The notes beneath the pieces were generated by a model. It was not told the origin of the DNA. It was given only the letters and a program-made list of their open reading frames with translations, and did no database searches. A stretch of 64,000 nt of DNA from Paralithodes platypus (Eukaryota > Arthropoda > Malacostraca > Decapoda > Lithodidae): the NCBI GenBank assembly GCA_032716605.1, contig CM064545.1, forward strand, positions 8,268,141 to 8,332,140. Direction: 5' to 3'. Shown piece after piece: positions 33,909-44,470 of this stretch (positions within the stretch are counted from its first letter, which is position 1; each line of letters opens with the position of its first letter). A program made the position numbers and the translations under genes.

Positions 33909-34386
33909 TAGAGGGTCACTCGGTAGAGCGCATACCTCTGCCTACAATGACTGGTTATTTACCGTTAATATCATAGACCTAAATTTTCTTCTGGATCGGT
34001 TTCCCAAGATATGATCCATAATTACCTCCTAAATTGAATATTTTTATCCTTGGCGCATACCCAATCTGCTTACCAAATATTGTGAACATTTCCAGATCGC
34101 CTCCTAAATTGCATCATTTCCCCCTTGGCGCATAGTCTATCTGCTCACTAAATGTAAACATTGATTCAAAACTATATCCTATTTGCCCATCAAATTATGT
34201 GAAAATCTCTGGATCGCTTAATAAAACGAATCACTTCTTTGGTGGATATTACATCTGCCCGTCAAATTTCGTGAACATTGGTTTATAACTTTGCGAGATA
34301 TCTTGTTTACAGACAAACAGATTGACAAACAAATAAACATAGGCGAATACATAACCTCTTTCCAACTTAGTTGATGGAGATAATAC
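33909..34386 (+). repeat. Dispersed repeat, copy 1 (starts GAGGGTCACTCGGTAGAGCG)
   Basis: The start GAGGGTCACTCGGTAGAGCG and the phrases CATACCTC(T/C)GCCTAC, CTCCTAAATTGAAT, GAGATATCTTGTTTA(C/A)AGACAAAC and the end GG(A/C)G(A)TAAT recur in the same order at 34999-35256. The inner block CTCCTAAATTG occurs two to three times in this copy. GGTAGAGCG is A-box-like, so a tRNA-related SINE is likely. Confidence 0.6.
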
Positions 34387-34998
34387 TGATGCGTGAATGG
34401 GGGATGAATCACAACCCTCAATCTCGACATTATCTATTGGGAACTCCCCACAGTTACTGTTAAAGAAACATTAAGTTACTTAATGTCCTTGTCGTCCTCA
34501 TGTACAGTACATGTCCTCATTATAATGGAACTTAAGTTTGAGGAAACAAAATGCCTTAAGTAAAAGAATAACACATACTTGTTAGCATAGTTGTTTTGAA
34601 AGATACCCATTATATTGTTCCTCTACCATGGCTAGAGGGTTGAAATAATATGGAAGTTATTATAGGATGTCATATATGATGTCTTAAAAATGTCATATAA
34701 TAAACTTTCTAAATGTTTATTTACGTTGTTGTTTGCATTGTAGGTTGCTTTGATCGCCTCCTCTTAACCTATTTGTACGTTCGTTTATGTATATATATAA
34801 TGCCATTCGCGAGCTAGCATCCATGCCCTTGACAAAATTAAGTTTAGCATTTTGAAAACTATGGTCAAGTCTGTACCTTTAGTGAGTATGGGGGGAATAG
34901 GTACGATGGTGAATTTTTCGTTATTTGTGCTATCATCTAACTATCTTTATGTTAGCCTAAACAAAATCCTGAATTGAAGAAGTGAAAACTATATCTAA

Positions 34999-35256
34999 TA
35001 GAGGGGCACTCGGTTGAGTGCATACCTCCGCCTACGCAGGCTTTGTTACAAAATAAACTCAATTGCACAACAATGACACCAGTGTGACATATGATTCGGA
35101 TTGCCTCCTAAATTGAATAACTTCTTTCTTGGTACATATGCTATCTGCTCACCAATTTTCGTGAAGATGGCTTCATAACATTGTGAGATATCTTGTTTAA
35201 AGACAAACACACAGAGGCGAAAACATCACCAACGTCAAACTGTGTTGGCGGAGGTA
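34999..35256 (+). repeat. Dispersed repeat, copy 2
   Basis: A shorter relative of 33909-34386 beginning GAGGGGCACTCGGTTGAGTG and ending with GTTGGCGGAGGTAAT. The differences suggest old, independent insertions. Confidence 0.6.
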
Positions 35257-36170
35257 ATCATAAATGCAACTGCCACAGACCCTTCCTAAGCTGAATATGA
35301 AGGTCCGAGCAAATAGATCGACGGTATGGTTCTGAAGGGATTAACAGGAACAAAGTGTGTTAAAAAAAATGAGTGGAGAACACATTTTGTAGCAACATTT
35401 CCGAAACAAGTGAGAAAAGTGAAGTACTTAGTGGAGAAAAAATGTTAACCCAGCCTGGATGTGGGAGAGTTTGCAGCTGGATCCGAAGGAGGAAATAAAA
35501 GAAGAGAAAGATCGAGGAGATTAGCGCCAGAAAAAAAAACTTGTGTGTGCCAGGCGTGTGTTGGGGTTGGGTAGACGTAAAGAAATATACGAACATGGAC
35601 GGTTTGCTTTAAATAATAATCAATTATTGCATAATTTTCTAAGAAAATAAACGTAGACACTAGACCGGTTACCTTCATGACAAAGATACAACCTAAGTAT
35701 GGACACAAGGGTAGTAAATACGAACGTGTATTAGCCGTGAATTTAAAGTTGTAGCGGTTACTTTTCTGATATAATTATGTCTTACCATTCACATTGTTGA
35801 ACAAGCAGTATAAGTTGTCAAATGCTTACGAAAACTTCAACCCGAAAGTTTGACCAAAACTGTGTAATTACCTTGTAAAAGAAATTGAAACAGTTATATA
35901 CTTAGCCGTTTAGAAGGTGTTTCAATGTTAATTTCATCTCACTAATCAAACATATTAAATAAAAAATGGGGGAAATATATGTGCCTTTTTATATTTAGTA
36001 TATAGGTAAACAACAATATCAAAAAGACAAATATATAAAAAGAAAGCAAGACGGAAAAGGTTAGATTGCAAATGAATACAACCAAAACAAAGAAACAAGA
36101 TGAGGTTTAGGTATAAAAGTACAAGATTAAAGAGTTCATACTTGTAATTCGTATGTGTAAGAAACCATGG
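35257..36170. other. No gene seen
   Basis: AT-rich DNA; open frames at 35360-35708 (minus) are short and without motifs. Confidence 0.4.
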
Positions 36171-36204
36171 TCTCTTGATTCATGAACCCATATTCTGTCC
36201 ATTC

Positions 36205-36268
36205 ATTTATTTCATTCATTTTCTATTGAGCTCGTCCTGGAATCTTTACGACTATGAATCTTACGATT
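36205..36268 (+). repeat. Short shared repeat with 26096-26152
   Basis: Both places carry CATTTTCTATTGAGCTCGTC followed by CTGGAATCTTTACGACT and GAATCTTACGATT with one substitution. The copy at 26 kb lies inside the piggyBac-like element. Confidence 0.8.
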
Positions 36269-36471
36269 CTATGCAAGACTGTCCATTTGTATCGGCACTA
36301 GCTCAGAGAAGAGTGTTGAGAGGGAGAAGGGGTGTTGGAGAGGGAGGAAGCTGTTGGAGTGGCTTTGTTATGTTTGTTTGTGTTTTTTAGTCTGTATACG
36401 TCATCAGGATGTCCCCTGACTGGGTGCGAGCATGTGAAATATTCTAGGACGTACTACCACACACAGTAAAT

Positions 36472-36550
36472 GTCCGCCGTGGCAGGGATTCGATCCCGGG
36501 CCTTGCAGATTCACACATGAGCGTGCTCACCACTCTACCGCCGCGGCTCC
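36472..36550 (-). repeat. tRNA-like sequence, likely SINE head
   Basis: On the minus strand the ends GCCGCGG and CCACGGC pair at six of seven positions, GGTAGAGTGGTGAGC resembles an A box and GGGATCGAATCCC the T arm with B box. The anticodon arm does not fold cleanly and no gene-like isotype emerges, so a tRNA-derived SINE is more likely than a working tRNA. Confidence 0.5.
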
Positions 36551-37030
36551 CATTACACGGATACCAAGCAATAATTATATATTAAAACAAAGACAAATCG
36601 CAAAAAGAAAAAAAAAAAAATAGCACAAAGATTATCGCAAACATATGTAAATGTTATTATTTCTAAGATGTTATTATAAAATGTATCTTCAAAATTGCTA
36701 ATGGCATTCTACCTTCTATAAATAGTCAAACATCTACTTTTTAAAATATTTAAATACATAAATATGTATGGCATAATTTGTTTACTATTGAATACTGGTC
36801 ATTGAGACAGGGAAGAACTTTAGGCTAAATAATTCTGGTTCTCTTTGGAAGCAATTAATGTTTTAAGAATACATTCAATACTATATACAGTAGGTATGTT
36901 ATGACATTTCTACCGTGAACAGGACCAGAAATGAACTTTAGAAATAAAAACAAATAAGTGTATATTTTAGTTAATAAAATACTGTAGTCTAGATACATAT
37001 CAAACCTTCAGTACCGTAGGTGTACTATTA

Positions 37031-37135
37031 TGGTCAACTGTAACTTCCAGGGTACTGAATCATTATGGTCAACTGTAACTTCCAGGGTACTGAATCATTA
37101 TGGTCAACTGTAACTTCCAGGGTACTGAATCAAGA
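37031..37135. repeat. Three tandem copies of a 35-bp unit
   Basis: TGGTCAACTGTAACTTCCAG begins at 37031, 37066 and 37101 with no differences seen. Confidence 0.95.
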
Positions 37136-37414
37136 CACATCCATCATGCGAGTCGAGGTGTATTCCCACTGCAAAACATGTTATAAAACCCGAAGCATAG
37201 AAGTATAGAATGTTTACATAAGTTAAAATGTTTTGACACATGTTCATTAAAGTCGAATCATTATGACGAAACTAAAAATTGTGATCCTCAGGGAGGGCCG
37301 GAGCAGACAGGCTGTTTAATTGTATACCTATTTGATTGTTGACAACTCGATAGCTCAATTCCAGTTCAACTGTTCTGTTTGTCTATATTCGACATTTCGG
37401 TTAATCACGTGCAG

Positions 37415-37563
<149 letters not shown>

Positions 37564-37639
37564 CAGTATAACCCACCTCAACCACCACCAGTATGTGTGT
37601 GGTCGAAGCTTGTAATGTCTGTAAATATGATTTTAACAT

Positions 37640-38139
37640 TGACACAAGTATCAGGGAATTTTAACTTGGCTATAATATATTAAAACAGTATATATCCCTT
37701 ATTGTGATATTATTATTGGTAAGTGGTGCAATTACTACCATGGAATTTGGCAAGTTTGTAGTTGGCTGTATCGATGGCTGCTAAAGTAGGCTTGAATGTG
37801 AGATCTGCCTTACGGACTTTTGGGAGACCGTGGTGTTTACTTACTTGATTTCGAACCTGATGCTTATTATATTGAATAACTAAACTCAACTATGAACACA
37901 CTTCTTTTGAATTGCCTAAGAAATTGATTAATTGCATCGGAAAATATAATAATCAGGTGAAATGGGTCCTATTTAATACGTTGAAATTTACTGTAATCAG
38001 GCAAAATACTACGCACAATGTTGAAAATTTGTTAAACTCTAAACTGACCACTTCAAAACCAAAATAATCAAATATGTTGTATTGAACTTTAAGTGACAAA
38101 CCTAAGCGTCCCCCCAGGCATAAGATTTCCTGGTGGTAA
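37640..38139. other. No gene seen
   Basis: AT-rich sequence without repeats or motif-bearing frames. Confidence 0.4.
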
Positions 38140-40060
38140 AATGACGAGGTGAAAATGAAATAAAGGTGAAATAGAATATGATTCAAATAATGAAGGAAAG
38201 GAGGCAGCTGGTGGCTAAACGGATTTCCAAAAGGGAGATTTACAAGGCAAATATAACTATACAGGATTTGGTGATTGATCAAGTGTGTAACACAGAGAAT
38301 ATCAATGGCACCATAAACCTAGCTATGTGAGTTAAAGATGACATTAGAGATGTTGTGGAGATCAGTGTGTCAACAATGATAATAAGGCAATTGTATATGC
38401 TGAGGAAAATATCTAAGATGCTTGGAAGGTTTAATACGAACGATTAATCAACGAGCAGGTTGGGTGGAATATAGCTCCATTTTGATAGCACCAACTGTGA
38501 GCGGCACAATACATTAAATGAAGGACAGAAAAGTTGCAGGATGCTCTGGCTTTGCCGCTGAGATGATAAAAGCCTCAGATGACATAAGAGTGAGACTGGT
38601 CACAGAGGTAATTTATTCAAAAAATTAGGGGGGATTGAATCCCTGACGTTTGGCATAAAACTGTGATAGTAAATATTTATAAGGGTAAGCAGGATTCATT
38701 AGATAGAGGATATTATAGGAGCCTGATAATGTTTCGTGAAGTCATGGAAGTCTGTGAGAGAGTCTTTTAAGGTATGCTTGGGGAAACCTTTCTATTGATG
38801 ATACGCAGTTCGGTATCATGCCATGACGTCGATGCTCTCTAATTAGTCAGGCAGCTGCAGGAAAGATATTTACATAAAGATAGTTATCTGTATTTTGTGT
38901 TTGAAGACCTAGAGAAGGCCTTTGATAAGGTGAACAGGGGTGTAGTACAGTAGGCCAAGCGAATACATGGAGTAGAGGATTGGCTGCATGTGACGATGAA
39001 GATGTACGAGGAATCTCGAACGGCAGTGAAGGTGAAAGGTGTACTGAGTGAGGAGTTTTCAGTTAACGTTGTAGTACGCCATGGCACTCTATTAAGCCCC
39101 CTCCTCTTAGTTATGGTTCTGAAGGCACTGTCTGGAAATTTTAGAGCTGGGCTCCATTGGGAACTGCTTTACGCAGATGACCTAGTACTTATTGTAGATA
39201 ATGTGCAAATTCGGCATATGGAGGGAGAGTATGGCAACTACAGAATTAAGAGTTAATATAAATAAACCAAGATTATGCACAGTAAATTAGGGCGTGGACA
39301 TTTCGAAAACAATGGTGTATACCCTTGCAGTATGCAAGAAAGGGATGAGCTAGAACTCGATTCAATGTAGCGCCTGTCGTCACTGGGTGCACCATCGGAA
39401 GAAGCGCTGTACTAGAATAAAAGGACCTCTGTCAAAGTAAAAGTAAAACATTGAGAAATTTGTATGCATAGTATGCAAAGGTGAGCTCTGTTTGGATGAC
39501 CGGTTCGAGTCACTGGAGCAGGTGGACAAGTTTTCCTACTTGGGAACAAATCCTATCGGGAGGTGGTGAAGCTGAAGCTTCCACTATAGCCAAAATTAGA
39601 TGTGGCTGGGGAAAGTTCAAAGAACTGATGCTAATTCTAACCATAAGAAGATTGCCACTCCCTTTGAAGGGAAAGGTGCATGTTTCATGTTTTAGAAGTG
39701 CAACAATGACCTATGCTTCAGAAACGTGTCCTGTCAGAGTGGATTTCAACAAAATGGAACGTTGCATGTTCAATCGAGAGATCGATTTATGGGGCCAAAC
39801 TTAAAAATAGGATATCTAGTGAAGAACTGAGGAGACGTTTAGGTGTCAATATTAAAAGTGATGATATAAGTACAAGCAGATTTGGATGATTTGGGCAGAG
39901 AGAGGATGGATGAACTAAACTGGGTGAAAATATGCAAGTCCGTGAATGTGGAGGGAGCTACATCAAAGGGTAGATCAAGAAATACATGGGATCAGACCAT
40001 GCGTTCTGATCTTGAGTTTAAGTACCTGACAAGCTAGGCAGTTCTAAACTGGGCTGCCTG
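38140..40060 (+). mobile_element. Strongly decayed LINE, RT region to C-terminus
   Basis: Scattered frames follow the order of a LINE RT. They include AAEMIKAS near 38560, YFVFEDLEKAFDKVNRGVVQ near 38895 (first catalytic Asp strand), SEEFSVNVVVRHGTLLSPLL near 39050 (motif B), LLYADDLVLI near 39170 (catalytic YADD) and then GGGEAEASTIAKIRCGWGKF and RRLPLPLKGKVHVSCFRSA in 39560-39700. A related fragment lies at 55540-55935. The clade was not assigned. There are many stops. Confidence 0.8.
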
Positions 40061-40639
40061 GAACGCAAATATTAGAACTTAAGACAGGAATCACACCTCG
40101 TGTTGAGCACTCAGGTTTTTAATTTATGCATGAAGCAGGGGCTGAGAATCGTATGGAAATAGATCTCGATTCTTAAGTTTCTTGAAAAGGCTCTTATTTG
40201 TTGAAAACTTATCAATGAACCTTATTCTATCGGACAAAATACAAAAGGAACACCCTTAGAAGTCACACATTTGTCAAATATAGTAGGCTGACGTGATGAA
40301 AAATAGAAAGAAAGAATGACAATATCTCTTAGCAAGTCACCCTCAAAATTATGACGAACTTATAATACTCTGGCAGTGCTTCGGATGGTGGTACACACAA
40401 TATTACTATGCACATAATCATAATCAAAATACGATACTACTTAATATCATTTGCTATGATATTTTTACATTTTTCAAGCAATATATTTCAGTAATCTTTG
40501 TTTATATTTGAATATTTTGGTGAGGAGTTTCCGCTGGTAGTGTTGGCAGTTATATAGCAATGTATAGTCAGCTGTCACAGAATAACAAGAAAAGGTGTCA
40601 TCGTAAAAAAAAAAAAGAGATAATTTTGAGAATGAAGTA
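40061..40639. other. No gene seen
   Basis: AT-rich sequence after the decayed LINE; no recognisable element. Confidence 0.4.
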
Positions 40640-40700
40640 ATAGACTAGAGGGACATTCGTTACAGGCAGATTTGCCTTTAGCCCTCTATTTACACATACA
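40640..40700 (+). repeat. Isolated 3' tail of LINE family J
   Basis: GAGGGACATTCGTTACAGGC and the following GCCTTT...ACACATACATA match the last about 60 bases of the family J 3' UTR seen at 13760, 23180 and 48440. It looks like a very short, dead-on-arrival copy. Confidence 0.6.
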
Positions 40701-40760
40701 TAAAATAATCTCTCTCTCTCTCTCTTTTATAATATATATATATATATATATAATTATATA

Positions 40761-41222
40761 CTGGGTGTCCCAGGAGGAAAGGGCATATCTTTGGGAAATT
40801 AAAAAAAAAGCTATTCTAAGCATAAAATGTTCTATAACAACAATTCCAAATCTAAACTGTTAAATAGATATTGCAGGTTTAATGTAGTGTCCTCCCCCGC
40901 GTCACTGTAATGGACTCTTCCATGTCAAATAGTTTCCAACTGGTCCAAAGTTAGCTAATATATCTATAATCATTTTGCAACTTACAGAATTATAGTATCT
41001 TTATAATAACATGGACAAATAATTGCAGAAAGATGGAGGTGTGGTAGGCACTAGGACAGCTAGGCCACCCTTATGGGAAATTACTGAAGAAAATACCATT
41101 TTCAACATGCAATATCTCTATACCGGTCGAGATTTGGAATATTTCTTATAAAACATTTTACACTTAGAATACCTTGTTCTATCACTTCCCAAAGTTATGC
41201 CCTTTCCTCCTGGGACACCCTG
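40761..41222. mobile_element. TA-flanked inverted-repeat element (mariner-type MITE)
   Basis: Left end CTGGGTGTCCCAGGAGGAAA and right end, as reverse complement, CAGGGTGTCCCAGGAGGAAA continue as matching arms of about 90 bases (AAGGGCATA...CTTTGGGAA, ATTCTAAG...AAAATGTT). TA flanks both sides, although the left side is (TA)n. GGGTGTCCC ends are common in arthropod mariner-related elements. There is no coding frame in the 462 bases. Confidence 0.75.
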
Positions 41223-42017
41223 TATATAGATTTTTTTGTTTTCCTATGTGGATGAGGGAGACAAAAGGCAGAACTGCCTGTTACGAGTGCCTCCCCCAGA
41301 GTTGAAAGAGTGACAGGGCCAAAATTAAGGAATGTTCAAGCCAAAATGTCTAGACACACAGAGTTTGAAGCAATTTAAGTCATAGGATGTGGGAAAGATG
41401 GATTCAGGGAGAGAGTTCCAGAGCTCAGCTGTTGAATAGAAGAAAGATTGAGAGTATCGTTTCACTCGAGTTGGAGAGTTGCATAGAGTAGGGGTGGGAT
41501 TGTGTTGCAAGACGGGTGCTACGTATCCTACATAGAGGAGGTAATATACTGTACACTGAGAGAGCTCTGAGGAACACTGACTATTGTACTAGTGATAGAA
41601 TAGCGAGAGATGCAACATTGCGGCAAAGAGAGAAATATTGCAAAGAGTTGTTGAGTGGACGGGAGTTAATGATACCAAAGGCTTTCCTTTCTACTTTGTC
41701 TAGAAGTGCTGTGTGAGATGATCCTCCCCACACATGTGAACAATACTCAATACAAGGACGCACTGTGCCCCTATAAAGAACAAGAAGCTGTGCAGGGGTA
41801 AAGAACTCATTGAGGCAGTTGAGCACACCCAGCTTCTGGGAGGCTGCCTTAGCAAGACTGGTACTATGGCTCTTCCAAGAGAGAGCGGAAGAAAAAAAAG
41901 ACACCAAGAATACTGAGAGAGGATGAGGGGTTGATTTTTTTATTTTTGATGTATAAGGGATAGTCCTCTGGGAGTTCACGATGGGTAGATAGATGGATAA
42001 ATTGAGTTTTGGAAGCA

Positions 42018-42506
42018 TTAACCCTTCTTTAGCGGGGCCCGACTTAAGTCCGTATCGAAAAATGTGGACTATGTGGCGGGGCCCGACTTAAGTCTGTGTG
42101 CAATTTTGGCGCAATATTGGCTCTGAGAGAGAGACGAGCGACGGGAGGAGCGTAGGTTACCTCATGACCGCTCGCCACGGCCGCCGTGGGCCTACTGACA
42201 TGTACTCCACTTACATCCACCCTCACTCCCTCGCTACATACGTAATTATATAAAGAAATTACCGTATTTTAGCGATTTTGCCCTTCGGTTGCACGATCGT
42301 TGCAAGACAACCAGTGATCGTAGAAGGATGGTTCGGGTGTCATTGGAAAGCTCAATTTACACCTATTCAGGGATACATACTTATATTATGCTCTGGGTCT
42401 TGTTTTGCATGAAAAAGAGCACGGAAACAACCCCATTTATGGTAAAAAAAAAAAACGCTGGGTGGCACAGTGAAATATACTCCACCACCCGCTCTTTGAG
42501 TGTTAA
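42018..42506 (+). mobile_element. TTAA-flanked short element related to the piggyBac-like element
   Basis: TTAA lies at 42018-42021 and 42503-42506. The left end CCCTTCTTTAGCGGGGCCCG and the subterminal GACTTAAGTCCG match the right end of 24340-27816. The right end, as reverse complement, (CACTCAAAGAGCGGGTGGT) matches that element's left end less well. The inner 360 bases match 26870-27240. Removing the element with one TTAA restores the LINE codons for VTFNAS exactly, so the insertion site is certain. Confidence 0.85.
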
Positions 42507-42957
42507 AGGTAACAATGTTTTCTCTGCCTCAATTGGATATAATAGTTAAAGTAGAAGAAAAGTGTTGTATGACTTCATTACGTTTATTTTGGAGGGATTG
42601 CTTGCTGGGGCGTTCTGGAAAGCTAATTGTATAGTGTAAGGTAGAGTCGTCTGCATATGAATGGATAGGACTGGAGGTACAGTTGAGAAGATAATTTATG
42701 AAAATTAGAAAAAGAATGGGAGATAGGACAGAACCCTGAGGAACACCGGAGTTGATAGGATGGGGACGTGAACGATGGCCGTCCACAGCCGCAGCTATGG
42801 AACTGCTGGAAAGGAAAGTAGAGAGATAGGCACAGATGGAGGGGTAGAATTCAAAGGAGAGTAGTTTAGAAATTAGAGATTTTTGACAGACTCTAACGAA
42901 GGCCTTCAATATTTCTAGCGCAATAGAAAAGGTTTCACCGAAGTCCTGAAAGGAGGA

Positions 42958-43539
42958 TGATCAAGAGGTTTGTTGTTGTTTTTCCCCAAGCTGCCTGGCT
43001 GAACAGCCCCAAGGCCCCGAGCAAGGCCAAGGCCACAACCGAGCGCCCCCACAGAACCCCCCCCCCGCCGACCACAACAAAGCCCGGGTGACCGAAGCCA
43101 CTCCATGGCGGGGAGCTGAGGAGGGCGCGGAAACGCCCGGGAAACCAAAGCCCCACCCAGGGCCCCGTGCCCCTCAGCAACCATGAAGAGAAAGTTGAGG
43201 GGCAAAGGAAAGATGTGACGCTTTGGCTTCCAATCTTGGTAGATTAGGAGGTCAATCCACGCAAGAGACGTCGTCACTTGAGATCTAGAAAATATACAAG
43301 TAAAAGGAACAGTCAGAGTAAGCTATGGGTATGGCAGAGATCGCTCAGTTCTCACTCTGATAGACCAGCCCATCACCACATGACTAGAACCCAATCCTCT
43401 CAGCATCAGCTAGGAAAGGCCCTAGAAAGCCGCCTTTGGCGGGGGGATAGCTCCCCTATTTCAACCCTTATCGGGGTTGGGCACCCGCCTGATCAAGAGG
43501 TTGATCTCTTGATCTTGATCTCTTCTCTGATCAAGAGGT
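42958..43539 (-). mobile_element. GC-rich SINE-like retroposon with 12-bp target duplication
   Basis: TGATCAAGAGGT flanks it at 42958-42969 and 43528-43539. On the minus strand it ends with AAAAACAACAACAAA next to the duplication, so it is a minus-strand retroposon of about 558 bases. Its 5' end (near 43527) carries extra GATCTCTTGATC-type copies of the target sequence. The interior is GC-rich with a run of 10 C. The open frame at 42915-43277 crosses the boundary and is not a gene. I cannot identify A or B boxes with confidence. Confidence 0.7.
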
Positions 43540-43576
43540 AATAAGATATAATAGAAGATCACCAGTAGAGCGACCC

Positions 43577-43935
43577 TTAAAGGTGGGGGCTCATGGGTTG
43601 AGATAAACATGGAATGATAATTGCCAAGCTGTACATAATTATCTTGCAAAATGCAATGGCACTGAAATAATTATTAACAATGGTATAAAGGATTTTGTGG
43701 ATCGTCTATACCGAGCCTGTGACGTCACAAGAATGTAAGTCCACCATCCAGTCTAGGCTAAGGATACTGGTGTGACATCACTATGATGTCACAGGTCCGG
43801 TATAAACGAATCTGCAAAATCCTGTATACCATTGTTAATAATTATTTCAGTGACATTGCATTTCACAAGATAATTATATGCAGGTTGGCAATTATTTTTC
43901 CATGTTTACCTCAACCCATGAGCCCCCACCTTTAA
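43577..43935. mobile_element. TTAA-flanked foldback element
   Basis: TTAA at 43577-43580 and 43932-43935 flanks an almost complete palindrome: the left half AGGTGGGGGCTCATGGGTTG...GTGACGTCAC returns as reverse complement in the right half with roughly 90% identity by eye. The arms are about 155-165 bases with a short centre near 43725-43790. Removing it with one TTAA gives back LINE codons YGF-x-KGRSTGDLL in frame. Confidence 0.85.
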
Positions 43936-44470
43936 GGAAACCATACTGGCGATCTGAGAGTAGATTATGAGAAAATATATGTTTGAGAAATTTGGAAGAA
44001 AGGAAAGTTTAAAAAACTTTAGCGATGCAAGAGATGAGAGCAATTGGACGATAATTGGAGGGTTGAGAGTAGTCACCCTTTTTGGGGACAGGTTGAATGA
44101 GAGCAAACTTCTATCAAGAAGGGAAGACGTTAGAGGAGAGACAGAGACGAAAGAGTTTGCCTAGGCAGGGAGTCAGGACGGAAGCACAGTATTTGAGTAC
44201 AACTGAAGGATCACCGTCCGGACCGTACGCCTTCTTAGTATTAAGCCCAGAGAGGGTAGAAATTACATCTTTAGACGAGATTAGGATATTAATCATAAGG
44301 TAAGAGAGAGTGGGGTGGAAAGGGACTCATCAAAGGTGAAGTTTCTAGCTAAAGTTTGAGCAAAGAGTTCAGCTTCGGTCAGAAGAAGAAGTGATGGTTG
44401 TGCCATCAGAGAGGAAAAGGGGAGGGAAAGACAAGGAAGAAAAATTGTTGGAGAGGTATTTGGCTAGATG

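Larger units (their letters stand above)
41325..44303 (-). pseudogene. Family J reverse transcriptase and C-terminus, interrupted
   Basis: Minus-strand pieces give TKKAYGPDGDPSVVLKYC and SCWKFALIQPVPKKGDYSQP near 44100-44250. The strand with the first catalytic region (GETFSIALE, decayed) lies near 42920. SGVPQGSVLSPILFLIFINY and HSYADDSTLHYTISF (YADD) are at about 42640-42760. After the TTAA insertion it continues with ASKTQFIHLS and the thumb and C-terminus (SSALSWKSHST, LGVLNCLNEFFTPAQLL, FPTSYDLNCFKLCVSRHF). A stop in the ITS-SSSF strand and other frame changes mark it as dead. Confidence 0.8.

Noticed and set aside
42915..43277. A 120-codon GC-rich minus-strand frame
   Set aside because: It crosses the edge of a SINE-like insertion and contains low-complexity Gly/Leu sequence only.
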